64,000 nucleotides of DNA from Microbacterium sp. (lineage in GTDB: Bacteria > Actinomycetota > Actinomycetes > Actinomycetales > Microbacteriaceae): contig PNMM01000002.1 in assembly GCA_013823625.1 (NCBI GenBank), forward strand, positions 372,001 to 436,000, given 5' to 3'. This document shows, piece after piece, positions 1-7,648 of the stretch. The notes under the pieces were generated by a model that saw only the letters and a list, made by a program, of their open reading frames with translations, was not told the origin of the DNA and did no database searches. Position 1 is the stretch's first letter. Each line of letters starts with the position of its first letter. The position numbers and the translations under genes are program-made.

Positions 1-563
1 TGGGTTCACCGACACCATGGAACCTCCTCAATCTCGACCTCTACGCCCCGCAGCTCGACCAGATTCGTGACGATGAACTGCGCGCCAACGCGGGCCAGGT
101 TGTCGATGAGGCGCGGGATGCCCTGCTGCCCGCCGCGCGCGCCCTCCCCGCACTGCTCGCCCACAACGACCTGCACGGCGACAACGTGCTCGTGCGCTCC
201 GAGCCGTTCGCCATCACGGGCGTGCTCGACTTTGGAGACATGACACGCACGCCGCGCGTCGCCGACCTCGCGGTTGCCGCGTCGTATGCCCGCGGCCGCG
301 TAGGCGACGCGCGTGAGCCGTGGGACGCCGCGCGCGCCTACGTCGCTGGCTTCGAGACCGAGCAGGCCCTCACGCCCGAGGAGCACGCGCTCGTGCCCGG
401 GCTCGTGGTGCTGCGGGTGGCCCAGCGCGCCATCCTGAACTCGGCGATTGCCGCCGCCAACCCCGCCGCCGCGGAGTACGCGAGCCGCAACCTGAGCGCC
501 ATTGCTCGCGATCTGCGCGAGCTGCGGGCGAGCATCCCGAGCACGATCGGAGCACGCGCATGA
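1..563 (+). CDS. APH-family small-molecule kinase, 3' part
   Basis: The reading frame is open from the window edge, so the N-terminus is missing; 186 residues are visible. It carries the phosphotransferase catalytic loop HNDLHGDN (visible residues 54-61) and the metal-binding DFGD (76-79), the hallmarks of the aminoglycoside/choline/hydroxylysine kinase superfamily. The stop overlaps the start of the next gene (ATGA at 560-563), which implies translational coupling with the class III aminotransferase-fold enzyme downstream. In other organisms APH kinases and this enzyme class act as kinase plus phospho-lyase pairs, for example on hydroxylysine. I infer that it phosphorylates an amino alcohol or hydroxy-amino acid rather than an antibiotic. 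The substrate cannot be told from the sequence. Confidence 0.85.
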   Translation, partial: GSPTPWNLLNLDLYAPQLDQIRDDELRANAGQVVDEARDALLPAARALPALLAHNDLHGDNVLVRSEPFAITGVLDFGDMTRTPRVADLAVAASYARGRVGDAREPWDAARAYVAGFETEQALTPEEHALVPGLVVLRVAQRAILNSAIAAANPAAAEYASRNLSAIARDLRELRASIPSTIGARA

Positions 564-1882
564 TCGGACCAGCCACCTACTTCAGACCTGAGCACCGAGC
601 GGGCCTCGACGACCGCACGCGAACCTTGATCGATCGGCGCGAGGCCGTGCTCTCGCCCGGCTATCGGCTGTTCTATGCGCACCCGCTCGAGTTTGTGCGG
701 GGCAGCGGCACCTCGCTCTATACCCGCGACGGTACTGAGTATCTCGATGCCTACAACAACGTTCCGTCGGTCGGGCACGCCCACCCCCGCGTCACCGCGG
801 CCATCGCCGAGCAAGCGGCGCAACTCAACACGCACACGCGCTATCTGCACGAGGGTCTCATCGACTACGCCGAACTCTTGCTCGGCTCGTTCGACGACAC
901 CCTCGACACGCTCACGCTCGTGTGCACGGGCTCAGAAGCCAACGATCTCGCTCTGCGCGTGGCCAAACACGCCACGGGCAACCGCGGCGTCATCGTGACC
1001 GAGAACGCCTACCACGGCGTCACGACCGAGATCGCGGCGATCTCACCGTCACTCGGCGGCATCGATTCGCTCGCCGAGTGGGTGCGCACGGTGCGCCCTC
1101 CCGTGGGCGACGGTACGGAGATGGTGGCGGATGCTCGCGCCGCCATCGCCGCCCTGCAGGCCGCGGGCCACGGAGTCGCGGCGTTCATCGTCGACACCGC
1201 CTTCGCGAGCGATGGCTTCATCGCGCCGTCGCCCGAGACAGCCACGGCTCTCGCCGAGGTGGCGCGACTCGTGCGTGCCGCGGGCGGAGTCATCATCGCC
1301 GATGAGGTTCAACCCGGCTTCGGGCGCCTCGGCCGACGCGCGGGCGCGCCCGGGCTCTGGGGTTACCGGCACCACGACATGACCCCCGACCTCGTGACGA
1401 TCGGCAAGCCCATGGCCAACGGGTTCCCCGTTGCCGGGCTCGTCGCGCGCCGCGAGCTCATGCAGCAGTTCGGCGAGCACGTGCGTTACTTCAACACCTT
1501 CGCCGGAACCCCCGTGTCGGTCGCGGCCGCGCGCGCGACGTGGGAGGTGTTGCACGACGAACAATTGCCCGAGCACGCCGCGACGGTGGGCGACGAGCTG
1601 AGAGGCATGCTCGTCGAGTTGGCCGCACGCCACGACCGCGTGCACGCGGTGCGCGGGGCCGGGCTGTACCTCGGGGTCGACATTGTCGACCCCGCCACGG
1701 GCGAACCCGACTCGGCGGCCGCGGTCAGCCTGGTGGGAGCGCTGCGCGAGCGGCGCATCCTGATCAGTGCATCGGGGCGCGACAATGCCGCCCTCAAGGT
1801 GCGGCCTCCCCTGCCGTTCTCGCGCGCCGATGCCGAGCGGCTGACCACCGAGCTCGACGGCGCGCTCAGCGACCTCGCCTGA
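560..1882 (+). CDS. Class III aminotransferase-fold PLP enzyme, phospho-lyase-like
   Basis: 440 residues, a normal length for the class III (ornithine/GABA) aminotransferase family. The PLP-binding lysine is K283 in TIGKPMANG; the cofactor aspartate is D248 in DEVQPGFGR; a GSEAND phosphate-cup motif lies near 124-129. The N-terminal block around residues 63-100 (YNNVPSVGHAHP and LNTHTRYLH) resembles ethanolamine-phosphate and 5-phosphohydroxylysine phospho-lyases more than true aminotransferases, from memory of those families. The ATG at 560 is chosen because it overlaps the kinase stop; longer in-frame extensions would run back over the kinase gene. Coupling to the kinase suggests a phosphorylate-then-eliminate pathway. 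A conventional omega-aminotransferase remains possible. Confidence 0.85.
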   Translation: MIGPATYFRPEHRAGLDDRTRTLIDRREAVLSPGYRLFYAHPLEFVRGSGTSLYTRDGTEYLDAYNNVPSVGHAHPRVTAAIAEQAAQLNTHTRYLHEGLIDYAELLLGSFDDTLDTLTLVCTGSEANDLALRVAKHATGNRGVIVTENAYHGVTTEIAAISPSLGGIDSLAEWVRTVRPPVGDGTEMVADARAAIAALQAAGHGVAAFIVDTAFASDGFIAPSPETATALAEVARLVRAAGGVIIADEVQPGFGRLGRRAGAPGLWGYRHHDMTPDLVTIGKPMANGFPVAGLVARRELMQQFGEHVRYFNTFAGTPVSVAAARATWEVLHDEQLPEHAATVGDELRGMLVELAARHDRVHAVRGAGLYLGVDIVDPATGEPDSAAAVSLVGALRERRILISASGRDNAALKVRPPLPFSRADAERLTTELDGALSDLA

Positions 1883-1906
1883 CCGCGGCGCCCGCCGACC
1901 TCACGG

Positions 1907-2851
1907 TCAGACCGTTTCGATCGGGCCTGTCTCTGCGGCAACCGCACGGCGTTCGCGCATGGCTCGCCGACGGTGCACGACCGCTTCGGTCGAGAGCACG
2001 ACGAGTGCGAGCCACACCAGGGCGAAGCCGATCCACCGCTCGAGCGGCATGGGCTCAAGCAACACCGCGACGCCAAAGACGAACTGAATCAGTGGCGCAA
2101 AGTACTGGATGAATCCCATGACGCTCAGCGGAAGCCGTCGGGTCGCCCCGGCGAAAAGCAAGAGCGGCACGGCGGTGACGATGCCCGCGAGCGAGAGCAG
2201 TACGGCGTTCCCGACTCCCGAGGTGCCGAGCGTGATGCCACTTGTCAGCTGCACGACGACGAGGGCGACGACAGCCACCGGAACGAGCCAGGCCGTCTCG
2301 AGCGTCAGCCCCGCAACCGCTGAGACGCGACCACCCATTCGGTTCTTGATGTAGCCGTAGAACCCAAACGAGAAAGCCAGGGCGAGCGAGATGTACGGCG
2401 GCTGGCCATAGCCGACGGCGAGCACGAGCACGGCGAGCACGCTGATGCCCACAGCCACCCACTGGCCCACGCGCAAGCGCTCGCGCAAGAAGATGACCCC
2501 GAGCGCAATCGACACAATCGGGTTGATGAAGTAGCCGAGAGCGGCTTCAACGACGAAACCGTTGGTCGACCCGTAGACGTAGACGATCCAGTTGATGGCG
2601 ATCAGGACGCCGGCGAGGGCACTCAGCCCCATGATGCGCCGGTCACGCAGCAGCGCGGCAAACGGTCGAAACGCTCGCGTCACCGCAAGCAGCAGCGCGC
2701 AAAAGACGAGCGAGAGCACAATGCGCCACGCCACAATCTCGATGGGCGTGCTGGGATCGAGCAACAAGAAGTAGATGGGCAGAAAGCCCCAGAGCCCATA
2801 GGCCGAGACGGCGAGGGCGAGCCCGCTGGGAGAGAGTCGCGAGTCGGGCAC
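1907..2851 (-). CDS. rarD: RarD-type EamA transporter
   Basis: 314 residues with about ten hydrophobic segments, the size of RarD proteins in the drug/metabolite transporter superfamily. The N-terminal SAYGLWGFLPIYF and EIVAWRIVLSLVF segments match the RarD pattern. The start is GTG at 2851 with only a distant GAGGA upstream, so it is less secure than the rest. It converges on the aminotransferase gene with a 24 bp gap. RarD proteins are putative metabolite exporters; the E. coli name comes from a chloramphenicol-sensitivity phenotype in Pseudomonas, and the natural substrate is unknown. Confidence 0.88.
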   Translation of the reverse strand: MPDSRLSPSGLALAVSAYGLWGFLPIYFLLLDPSTPIEIVAWRIVLSLVFCALLLAVTRAFRPFAALLRDRRIMGLSALAGVLIAINWIVYVYGSTNGFVVEAALGYFINPIVSIALGVIFLRERLRVGQWVAVGISVLAVLVLAVGYGQPPYISLALAFSFGFYGYIKNRMGGRVSAVAGLTLETAWLVPVAVVALVVVQLTSGITLGTSGVGNAVLLSLAGIVTAVPLLLFAGATRRLPLSVMGFIQYFAPLIQFVFGVAVLLEPMPLERWIGFALVWLALVVLSTEAVVHRRRAMRERRAVAAETGPIETV

Positions 2852-2903
2852 GCAGACACTGTAGTCCTCAAGCGTTGACCATCATGACCCCGCCAGACAA
2901 GCA

Positions 2904-2939
2904 CGAACCCCCGACCGCTCGAGGCGGTTCGGGGGTTCG
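2904..2939 (-). terminator. Hairpin terminator after groES
   Basis: The arms pair over about 15 bp (CGAACCCCCGA with TCGGGGGTTCG, then CCGC with GCGG, one bulged base) around a 5-base loop. It sits 19 bp past the groES stop in the direction of groES transcription. No clear T-tract follows, as is usual for actinobacterial hairpin terminators. Confidence 0.6.
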
Positions 2940-2957
2940 AATGCGAGGGGGTTGCGC

Positions 2958-3254
2958 TTAGCGCACGACCACCGCGAGCACGTCGCGAGCCGACAGCACC
3001 AAGAATTCCTGGCCGCCGTACTTCACCTCGGTGCCGCCGTACTTCGAGTACAGCACGCGGTCGCCCACGGCGACGTCGAGCGGAACACGGTTGCCGTTGT
3101 CGTCAATGCGGCCGGGGCCGACGGCGACAACTTCGCCCTCCTGGGGCTTTTCTTTGGCAGTGTCGGGGATGACGAGACCCGAAGCGGTGGTCTGCTCCGC
3201 TTCGACCTGCGTGATGACGATGCGATCCTCGAGCGGCTTAATGCTGACCGACAC
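2958..3254 (-). CDS. groES: Co-chaperonin GroES
   Basis: 98 residues, the standard 10 kDa chaperonin length. It starts with GTG at 3254, preceded by AGAAGAGG; the frame extends upstream but the family begins at [11 protein letters not shown]. The mobile-loop region (TASGLVIPD) and the roof beta-hairpin ([16 protein letters not shown]) are intact. It caps the GroEL ring during protein folding. No groEL lies next to it; the gene ends at a hairpin and rarD follows. Actinobacteria commonly keep a separate groEL elsewhere. Two CIRCE elements upstream place it under HrcA heat-shock repression. Confidence 0.97.
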   Translation of the reverse strand: MSVSIKPLEDRIVITQVEAEQTTASGLVIPDTAKEKPQEGEVVAVGPGRIDDNGNRVPLDVAVGDRVLYSKYGGTEVKYGGQEFLVLSARDVLAVVVR

Positions 3255-3288
3255 GGTTGACCTCTTCTTTCTTACGACGATGAGGGGG

Positions 3289-3315
3289 TTGGCACACTCG
3301 ACGTGCGAGTGCCAG
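3289..3315 (-). promoter_or_regulatory. Second, degenerate CIRCE element
   Basis: TTGGCACAC, nine bases, then GAGTGCCAG. This keeps the exact 9-9-9 architecture of CIRCE with a degenerate left arm. It lies just downstream of the predicted groES transcription start, between promoter and start codon. Confidence 0.6.
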
Positions 3316-3319
3316 CACA

Positions 3320-3349
3320 ACTGTATCGAAGCGGTTAGCACTCACGCAA
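3320..3349 (-). promoter_or_regulatory. Predicted groES promoter
   Basis: On the minus strand TTGCGT (3344-3349) and TACAGT (3320-3325) are separated by 18 bases. The -35 hexamer lies inside the upstream CIRCE element, so bound HrcA would block polymerase. Prediction from hexamer match only. Confidence 0.45.
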
Positions 3350-3361
3350 TCCGAGTGCCAA
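3335..3361 (-). promoter_or_regulatory. CIRCE operator (HrcA binding site)
   Basis: TTAGCACTC, nine bases, then GAGTGCCAA. This matches the CIRCE consensus (TTAGCACTC-N9-GAGTGCTAA) at all but one position. It sits in the divergent region between groES and the methyltransferase gene, 36 bp before the latter's start, so HrcA could in principle affect both. Confidence 0.93.
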
Positions 3362-3396
3362 CCCTGGCGGAGCGACCCGGGTGGCAAGATCGGGGA

Positions 3397-4578
3397 ATGG
3401 ATGCGAGCGAGCTGCGAGAACTGCTGACGCCCGAGGCGCTGCGGTTGCTCGACGAGCTCGAGCCCAGCACCGGGGTGAGCGACGCCCTCGCGCTCGTGTC
3501 GAGACTGCGCAAGCAGGGGCATCCACCCGCTCGTGTCGCCGCCGTGCTGACGCAGTATCGACTGCGACGCAAGGCGGCCGAGAAGTTTGGCCCTTTCGCG
3601 GGGCGGATGCTCTTCACGCCGACGGGCCTCGAGCAGGCCACCCGGCTGCGGGTGGCGGCGCTGCACGCCGGCCGCTTTGCCGCGGCCGGGCTCACGCGCG
3701 TCGCTGACCTCGGCTGCGGCATCGGCGGCGACGCCATGGCCCTCGCGGCTCTCGACCTGCGCGTCACGGCGGTCGAGCGCGATGAAGCGACGGCCGCGAT
3801 CGCGGCCTACAACCTCATGCCGTTCGCCAGTGCGACCGTCGTGCACGGCGATGCGCTCGAGCAGCCACTCGACGACATCGACGGCGTGTGGCTCGACCCC
3901 GCCCGGCGCGAGGGCGTCACGCGACTCGCGTCGCCCGATGACTGGTCGCCGAGTCTGACCGATGCCCTCGCGATTGCCGATCGACTACCGACGGGCATCA
4001 AGCTGGGCCCTGGGATGGACCGCGCCCTGTTACCCGAGGGGCTCGAGGCGCAGTGGATCTCGGTGGACGGCGAGGTCGTCGAGCTCGTTCTGTGGAGCGG
4101 CAGCCTCGCGCGCCCCGGCGTCGGTCGTGGGGCGCTCGTTCTTCGGGGGAATGAGCCCCCCGCCGAACTACGCGCCGAGGCCGACACCGATGACGTCGAC
4201 GCCGGCCCTCTGGGCGAGTACGTCTACGAACCCGACGGAGCCGTTATTCGCGCGCGCCTCATCGGCGATCTCGCCCGCAGTATCGGGGGGCGGATGCTCG
4301 ACCCCACGATCGCGTACATCACGACCGACGCCCCCACCTCGACGCCGTTCGCACGCGGGTTTCGCGTGCTCGAACGATTGCCCATCAACGTGCCGACCCT
4401 CAAGCGTGCCCTCGCCGCGCGCGAGATCGGAACCCTCGAAATCAAGAAGCGCGGCGTCGACATCGACCCCGCAACACTTCGCCCGAAGCTCTCATTGCGC
4501 GGACCGCACTCGGCGGTGCTGCTGCTCACCCGCATCGCGGGTGAGCGAGCAGCACTCATCGCCGAACGCTGCGACTAG
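3397..4578 (+). CDS. Class I SAM methyltransferase with THUMP-like domain
   Basis: 393 residues from the ATG at 3397; the longer open frame would run across groES and its operators. SAM-binding motif I is DLGCGIGGD near residues 107-115. A motif IV-like LDPARRE follows near residue 168, where N6-adenine methylases have NPPY. The C-terminal third fits the THUMP-like domain found fused to this methyltransferase in Actinobacteria. The substrate is not established; an RNA target is suggested by the THUMP-like domain. Only 1 bp separates its stop from the convergent DUF4190 gene. Confidence 0.85.
   Translation: MDASELRELLTPEALRLLDELEPSTGVSDALALVSRLRKQGHPPARVAAVLTQYRLRRKAAEKFGPFAGRMLFTPTGLEQATRLRVAALHAGRFAAAGLTRVADLGCGIGGDAMALAALDLRVTAVERDEATAAIAAYNLMPFASATVVHGDALEQPLDDIDGVWLDPARREGVTRLASPDDWSPSLTDALAIADRLPTGIKLGPGMDRALLPEGLEAQWISVDGEVVELVLWSGSLARPGVGRGALVLRGNEPPAELRAEADTDDVDAGPLGEYVYEPDGAVIRARLIGDLARSIGGRMLDPTIAYITTDAPTSTPFARGFRVLERLPINVPTLKRALAAREIGTLEIKKRGVDIDPATLRPKLSLRGPHSAVLLLTRIAGERAALIAERCD
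4524..4546. other. Perfect hairpin inside the methyltransferase 3' end
   Basis: GCTCACCCGC and GCGGGTGAGC form a 10 bp perfect stem with a 3-base loop, extendable outward through TGCTG/CAGCA. It lies 32 bp before two convergent stop codons that leave almost no intergenic space, so it may serve as a bidirectional terminator embedded in coding sequence. Confidence 0.4.
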
Positions 4579-4579
4579 C

Positions 4580-5347
4580 TCAAAGCCCGCTACCGAGTCC
4601 AGAAATCGTGCCGAAGAAGAGCAATGCAGGAACGAGAAAAACGAGCCCCCACAGCAATGAGATTGCGATTCCCACGTAGCCCGTCACGAGCCCGCCAATA
4701 CCCATTCCTCGAGCGTGCGGCTCGCGCTTGAGGGCGATGTGGCCGAGGACGACTCCGGCAATAGCGGGAAGTAGCCCGAATGCCATGAACGAGAGCACGA
4801 GCCCGAGTACTCCGAAGACGAGCGCGAGCACGCTGAGCGTCGACGAGGGGGCCGCAGGGATCGCGTTGTAGGGGTTCGCGGGTGCGACGGCTGACGGCGC
4901 GGGTGCAGCGGCGGGTGCCGCTGCGTAGGGGTTCGGGCGCTCAGCTGCCGGCGCGACGATGGGAGCAGGCTCGACGGCGGCAGGCTTCGCAGCAGCGGTC
5001 TTCGCGGCGGCGGGAGCCTTTGCAGCAGCAGGAGCCTTCGTTGCGGCGGGCTTCGCCGCCGCAGGGGCCTTGGCCGCCGCCGGTGTCTTAGCCGTCGCCG
5101 GTGCCTTAGCGGCAGCCGGCTTCGCCGCAGCGGGAGTCTTTGCAGCGGGCGCTTTGGCAGCGGCAGCTGGCTTGGCCGCAGCAGGAGCCTTGGCGGCGGC
5201 AGGCTTCGCAGCCGCAGCGGGCTTGGCAGCCGCGGGCGTGCGCGCGGCCGGCTTCGCGGGTGCTGCGGCGGCGGCCGGCAGCGGAGCATCCGTCGCACCC
5301 TGACCGGGCGCGGGAGCGGGAGGCGGAGGAAGGGTCGAATCGGCCAC
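4580..5347 (-). CDS. DUF4190-type membrane protein with long Ala-Lys-Pro arm
   Basis: 255 residues from the GTG at 5347, which has a good AAGGAG upstream. Residues 1-28 are Pro/Ala-rich, residues 29-123 are an almost pure Ala-Lys-Pro repeat, and residues 124-168 are a Pro/Ala linker with NPY boxes. Two hydrophobic segments follow (about 170-208 and 215-248) around LGHIALKREPHARG, the DUF4190 pattern. It is presumably anchored in the cytoplasmic membrane with a long basic arm. The arm resembles histone H1 tails, so nucleic-acid or polyanion binding is possible but only inferred. Two shorter paralogues lie directly upstream. Confidence 0.8.
   Translation of the reverse strand: MADSTLPPPPAPAPGQGATDAPLPAAAAAPAKPAARTPAAAKPAAAAKPAAAKAPAAAKPAAAAKAPAAKTPAAAKPAAAKAPATAKTPAAAKAPAAAKPAATKAPAAAKAPAAAKTAAAKPAAVEPAPIVAPAAERPNPYAAAPAAAPAPSAVAPANPYNAIPAAPSSTLSVLALVFGVLGLVLSFMAFGLLPAIAGVVLGHIALKREPHARGMGIGGLVTGYVGIAISLLWGLVFLVPALLFFGTISGLGSGL
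4979..5263 (-). repeat. Imperfect Ala-Lys-Pro coding repeat
   Basis: About 95 codons built from PAAAK and KAPAAA units with no fixed period. The nucleotide repeats are degenerate at third positions, which suggests the composition is kept by selection on protein rather than by recent slippage. Confidence 0.8.
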
Positions 5348-5382
5348 GAGGGTCTCCTTAGTCGGTAGTGAGAACGAGCTGG

Positions 5383-5622
5383 TCAGAGTGCGAGAGTGCC
5401 GAGGGTTGCGAGGTAGACGCCCCAGAAGGCGAACCAGGCGATCGTTCCGACCCACCCGATGATGGTGGCGACGAGCGCCATGCCTCGGCCCGACTCGCCG
5501 GTTTGGGCGATCTGGCGCAGCGTGATGTGGCCAAGCACAGCCCCGGCGATCGGAACGAGAATCGCCAGGATGAGCGCGACGGGGGCCAGGCGATTTGAGC
5601 TGCGAGTGGATGACTCGGTCAT
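5383..5622 (-). CDS. DUF4190-type small membrane protein
   Basis: 79 residues from the ATG at 5622. A GTG at 5670 would add 16 residues; neither start has a convincing ribosome site. A short Ser/Arg-rich N-terminus precedes two transmembrane segments around LGHITLRQIAQTGESGRG, close to the core of its two neighbours. It is the shortest of three tandem paralogues. Function unknown; the family is common in Actinobacteria, often in proteins with Pro-rich tails. Confidence 0.72.
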   Translation of the reverse strand: MTESSTRSSNRLAPVALILAILVPIAGAVLGHITLRQIAQTGESGRGMALVATIIGWVGTIAWFAFWGVYLATLGTLAL

Positions 5623-5676
5623 GGGCGCACGCCGTTCGGGTCGGGTGATGGGTGGGTAACTGCTTCGCACATGATA

Positions 5677-5713
5677 GAGGCCCGCACCCGGTGATCTGCC
5701 GGGTGCGGGCCTC
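5677..5713 (-). terminator. Perfect 15 bp hairpin terminator
   Basis: GAGGCCCGCACCCGG pairs perfectly with CCGGGTGCGGGCCTC around a 7-base loop. It lies 16 bp past the stop of the upstream DUF4190 gene on the minus strand and has no T-tract. Confidence 0.65.
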
Positions 5714-5729
5714 GTGTCAGAGATCGCGC

Positions 5730-6038
5730 TTAGTACGAGAACCCACCGCTCGTTCCGAAGATCAAGATCGGCAAGAAGATCGAGAAGATGACAACCAAGA
5801 AGCCCACAACAAGGCCGAGGTAGCCGAGAACGAGGCCAGCGATCGCGAGACCGCGGCCGTTCTCGCCGGTCTTCTTGATCTGGCTCAGGGCGATGTGCCC
5901 GCAGATGATGGCACCGAGCGAGATGAAGAACGCCAGCACGAGCGAGACGATCGCGAGCGTGTTGGTCTTCGGGCCCGTGGCCGACGCGGCGTAGGGCGAC
6001 GCGGCGGGGGCGGCGGGGGGAGGCGTGACGTCAGACAT
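5730..6038 (-). CDS. DUF4190-type small membrane protein
   Basis: 102 residues from the ATG at 6038, with AGGAG nine bases upstream; the frame is open further but lacks a better site. A Pro/Ala N-terminal tail (about 25 residues) precedes two transmembrane segments flanking CGHIALSQIKKTGENGRG, nearly the same core as the next two genes. It is followed by a strong hairpin, so it may be its own transcription unit. Confidence 0.78.
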   Translation of the reverse strand: MSDVTPPPAAPAASPYAASATGPKTNTLAIVSLVLAFFISLGAIICGHIALSQIKKTGENGRGLAIAGLVLGYLGLVVGFLVVIFSIFLPILIFGTSGGFSY

Positions 6039-6137
6039 TGAACAACTCCTGCTGAAAGGGAACGGTGGCAACCCGAATGGGCTCACGCCATGGTTGCAGT
6101 GTGCCCCCTGAGTGTCAACGAGGCACGACGCGCGGCG

Positions 6138-7193
6138 TCACGCCTGAATCTGTGTCACCGGCAAGGTCGAGTCGGCACTGACCTCGAGCGACGAGGGCGC
6201 GTGCCCGGCCATGATGAGCTGCGCGGCAAGCGCGGCAATCATCGCGCCGTTGTCGGTGCAGAGCGACATCGGCGGGATGCGCAGCTCAACCCCCGCGGCA
6301 GCGCAGCGTTCGGCGGCGAGCGCCCGCACCCGCGCGTTTGCTGCTACTCCCCCGCCAAGCAGCAAGCGCGGCACCCCGAGATCGGTGCATGCCGCGATGG
6401 CTTTGGCCGTGAGCACGTCGGCGACCGCCTCGCGAAACGAGGCGGCAATGTCGGCGGTGGGCACGGGCTCGCCCGCATCCCGAAGCTTTTCGACATGCCG
6501 GGCCACGGCAGTCTTGAGGCCCGAGAACGAAAAGTCGTAGCGGTGGCGCTCGAGGTCTTTCGGCAGCGTGAGGCCGCGCGGAAACCGCACCGCGGTCGGG
6601 TTGCCCTCGGCGGCCGCTCGGTCGATGTGCGGGCCGCCCGGGTAGGGCAGGCCGAGCAAGCGGGCAACCTTGTCAAAGGCCTCACCCGCCGCATCGTCGA
6701 TCGTCTCGCCCAAGAGTTCGACGTCGCTCGTCAGATTGCGCACGTGCAGCAGCGAGGTGTGGCCGCCCGAGACGAGCAGCGCGATCGTGGGCAGTTCGAT
6801 GTCGGGCTCGCCCTCGGTACGCAACACGTCGGCTCCGACGTGGCCCACGAGGTGGTTGACCGCGTAGAAGGGCTTGTCGAGCGCAACGGCGAGCGCCTTG
6901 GCGGCACCCACTCCCACCATGAGGGCGCCCGCGAGGCCCGGCCCGCTCGTCACAGCAAGGGCGTCGAGCTCGTCGAGCGTCACGCCCGCCACGGCGAGGG
7001 CTTCACGCAGCGCCGGTTCGAGGGCTTCGAGGTGAGCGCGGGCGGCGACTTCGGGCACGACTCCCCCGAAGCGCGCGTGCTGCTCCATCGACGACGAGAT
7101 CACGTTGGCGAGCAGCGTGGTTCCGCGCACGATACCGATGCCGGTCTCGTCGCAGCTCGACTCGATACCGAGCACCAAGGGCTGGGCCGTCAT
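6138..7193 (-). CDS. tsaD: tRNA t6A threonylcarbamoyltransferase TsaD
   Basis: 351 residues. It shows the Kae1/TsaD start [15 protein letters not shown], the metal-binding histidines in [21 protein letters not shown], and the C-terminal CTDNGAMIA nucleotide site. With TsaB and TsaE it transfers the threonylcarbamoyl group to A37 of ANN-decoding tRNAs in the cytoplasm. The start overlaps the rimI stop by 4 bp, so the pair is coupled. It is the last gene of the glmS-acpS-alr-tsaE-tsaB-rimI-tsaD run. Confidence 0.97.
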   Translation of the reverse strand: MTAQPLVLGIESSCDETGIGIVRGTTLLANVISSSMEQHARFGGVVPEVAARAHLEALEPALREALAVAGVTLDELDALAVTSGPGLAGALMVGVGAAKALAVALDKPFYAVNHLVGHVGADVLRTEGEPDIELPTIALLVSGGHTSLLHVRNLTSDVELLGETIDDAAGEAFDKVARLLGLPYPGGPHIDRAAAEGNPTAVRFPRGLTLPKDLERHRYDFSFSGLKTAVARHVEKLRDAGEPVPTADIAASFREAVADVLTAKAIAACTDLGVPRLLLGGGVAANARVRALAAERCAAAGVELRIPPMSLCTDNGAMIAALAAQLIMAGHAPSSLEVSADSTLPVTQIQA

Positions 7194-7648
7194 CGCGTGA
7201 CCTCCCGGCGCATCACGATGGCGTCGACATCATCGGGTTGGTAGTAGCGCGGCCGCACCGCGATGGCCTCGAAGCCGTGGCGCTCGTAGAGCCGCTGTGC
7301 CGTCGGGTTGTCGGCGCGCACTTCCAGCAGCACGTCATCGGCGCTGCGGGCGGCGGCCTCGGCGAGCAGCACGTCGAGGAGGCGCGCCCCGATTCCCCTG
7401 CCTCGATGCGCTGCGTCGACCGCGATCGTCTGCACGTCTGCTTGCCCTGCGCCCCGCGGCGCACTGAGCCCGGCATAGCCAATCACCGCGTCGCCCTCGA
7501 GTGCCACGACGTAGCGGGTGTGCGGCGCGACGAGCTCGGCGGCCATCATGTCGCGGCTCCAGGCGTCGGTGAGAAACGTCGTGGTCTCGAGGTGCATGAT
7601 GGCGTCGAGATCGCTCAGCTCGGCGTCGCGAATGGCGGGCGGATGCAC
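7190..7648 (-). CDS. rimI: Ribosomal protein S18-alanine N-acetyltransferase
   Basis: 152 residues, one GNAT domain. The acetyl-CoA pyrophosphate loop is in [14 protein letters not shown] (about 76-89), followed by [19 protein letters not shown], typical of RimI. The GTG start shares one base with the tsaB stop (TAGTG). Placement between tsaB and tsaD is the classical context. RimI acetylates the N-terminus of S18; other N-terminal substrates are known in Actinobacteria. Confidence 0.9.
   Translation of the reverse strand: MHPPAIRDAELSDLDAIMHLETTTFLTDAWSRDMMAAELVAPHTRYVVALEGDAVIGYAGLSAPRGAGQADVQTIAVDAAHRGRGIGARLLDVLLAEAAARSADDVLLEVRADNPTAQRLYERHGFEAIAVRPRYYQPDDVDAIVMRREVTR

Noticed and set aside
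1-563. Antibiotic resistance phosphotransferase
   Set aside because: Motifs fit the whole APH superfamily; coupling to a PLP enzyme points to metabolism, not resistance.
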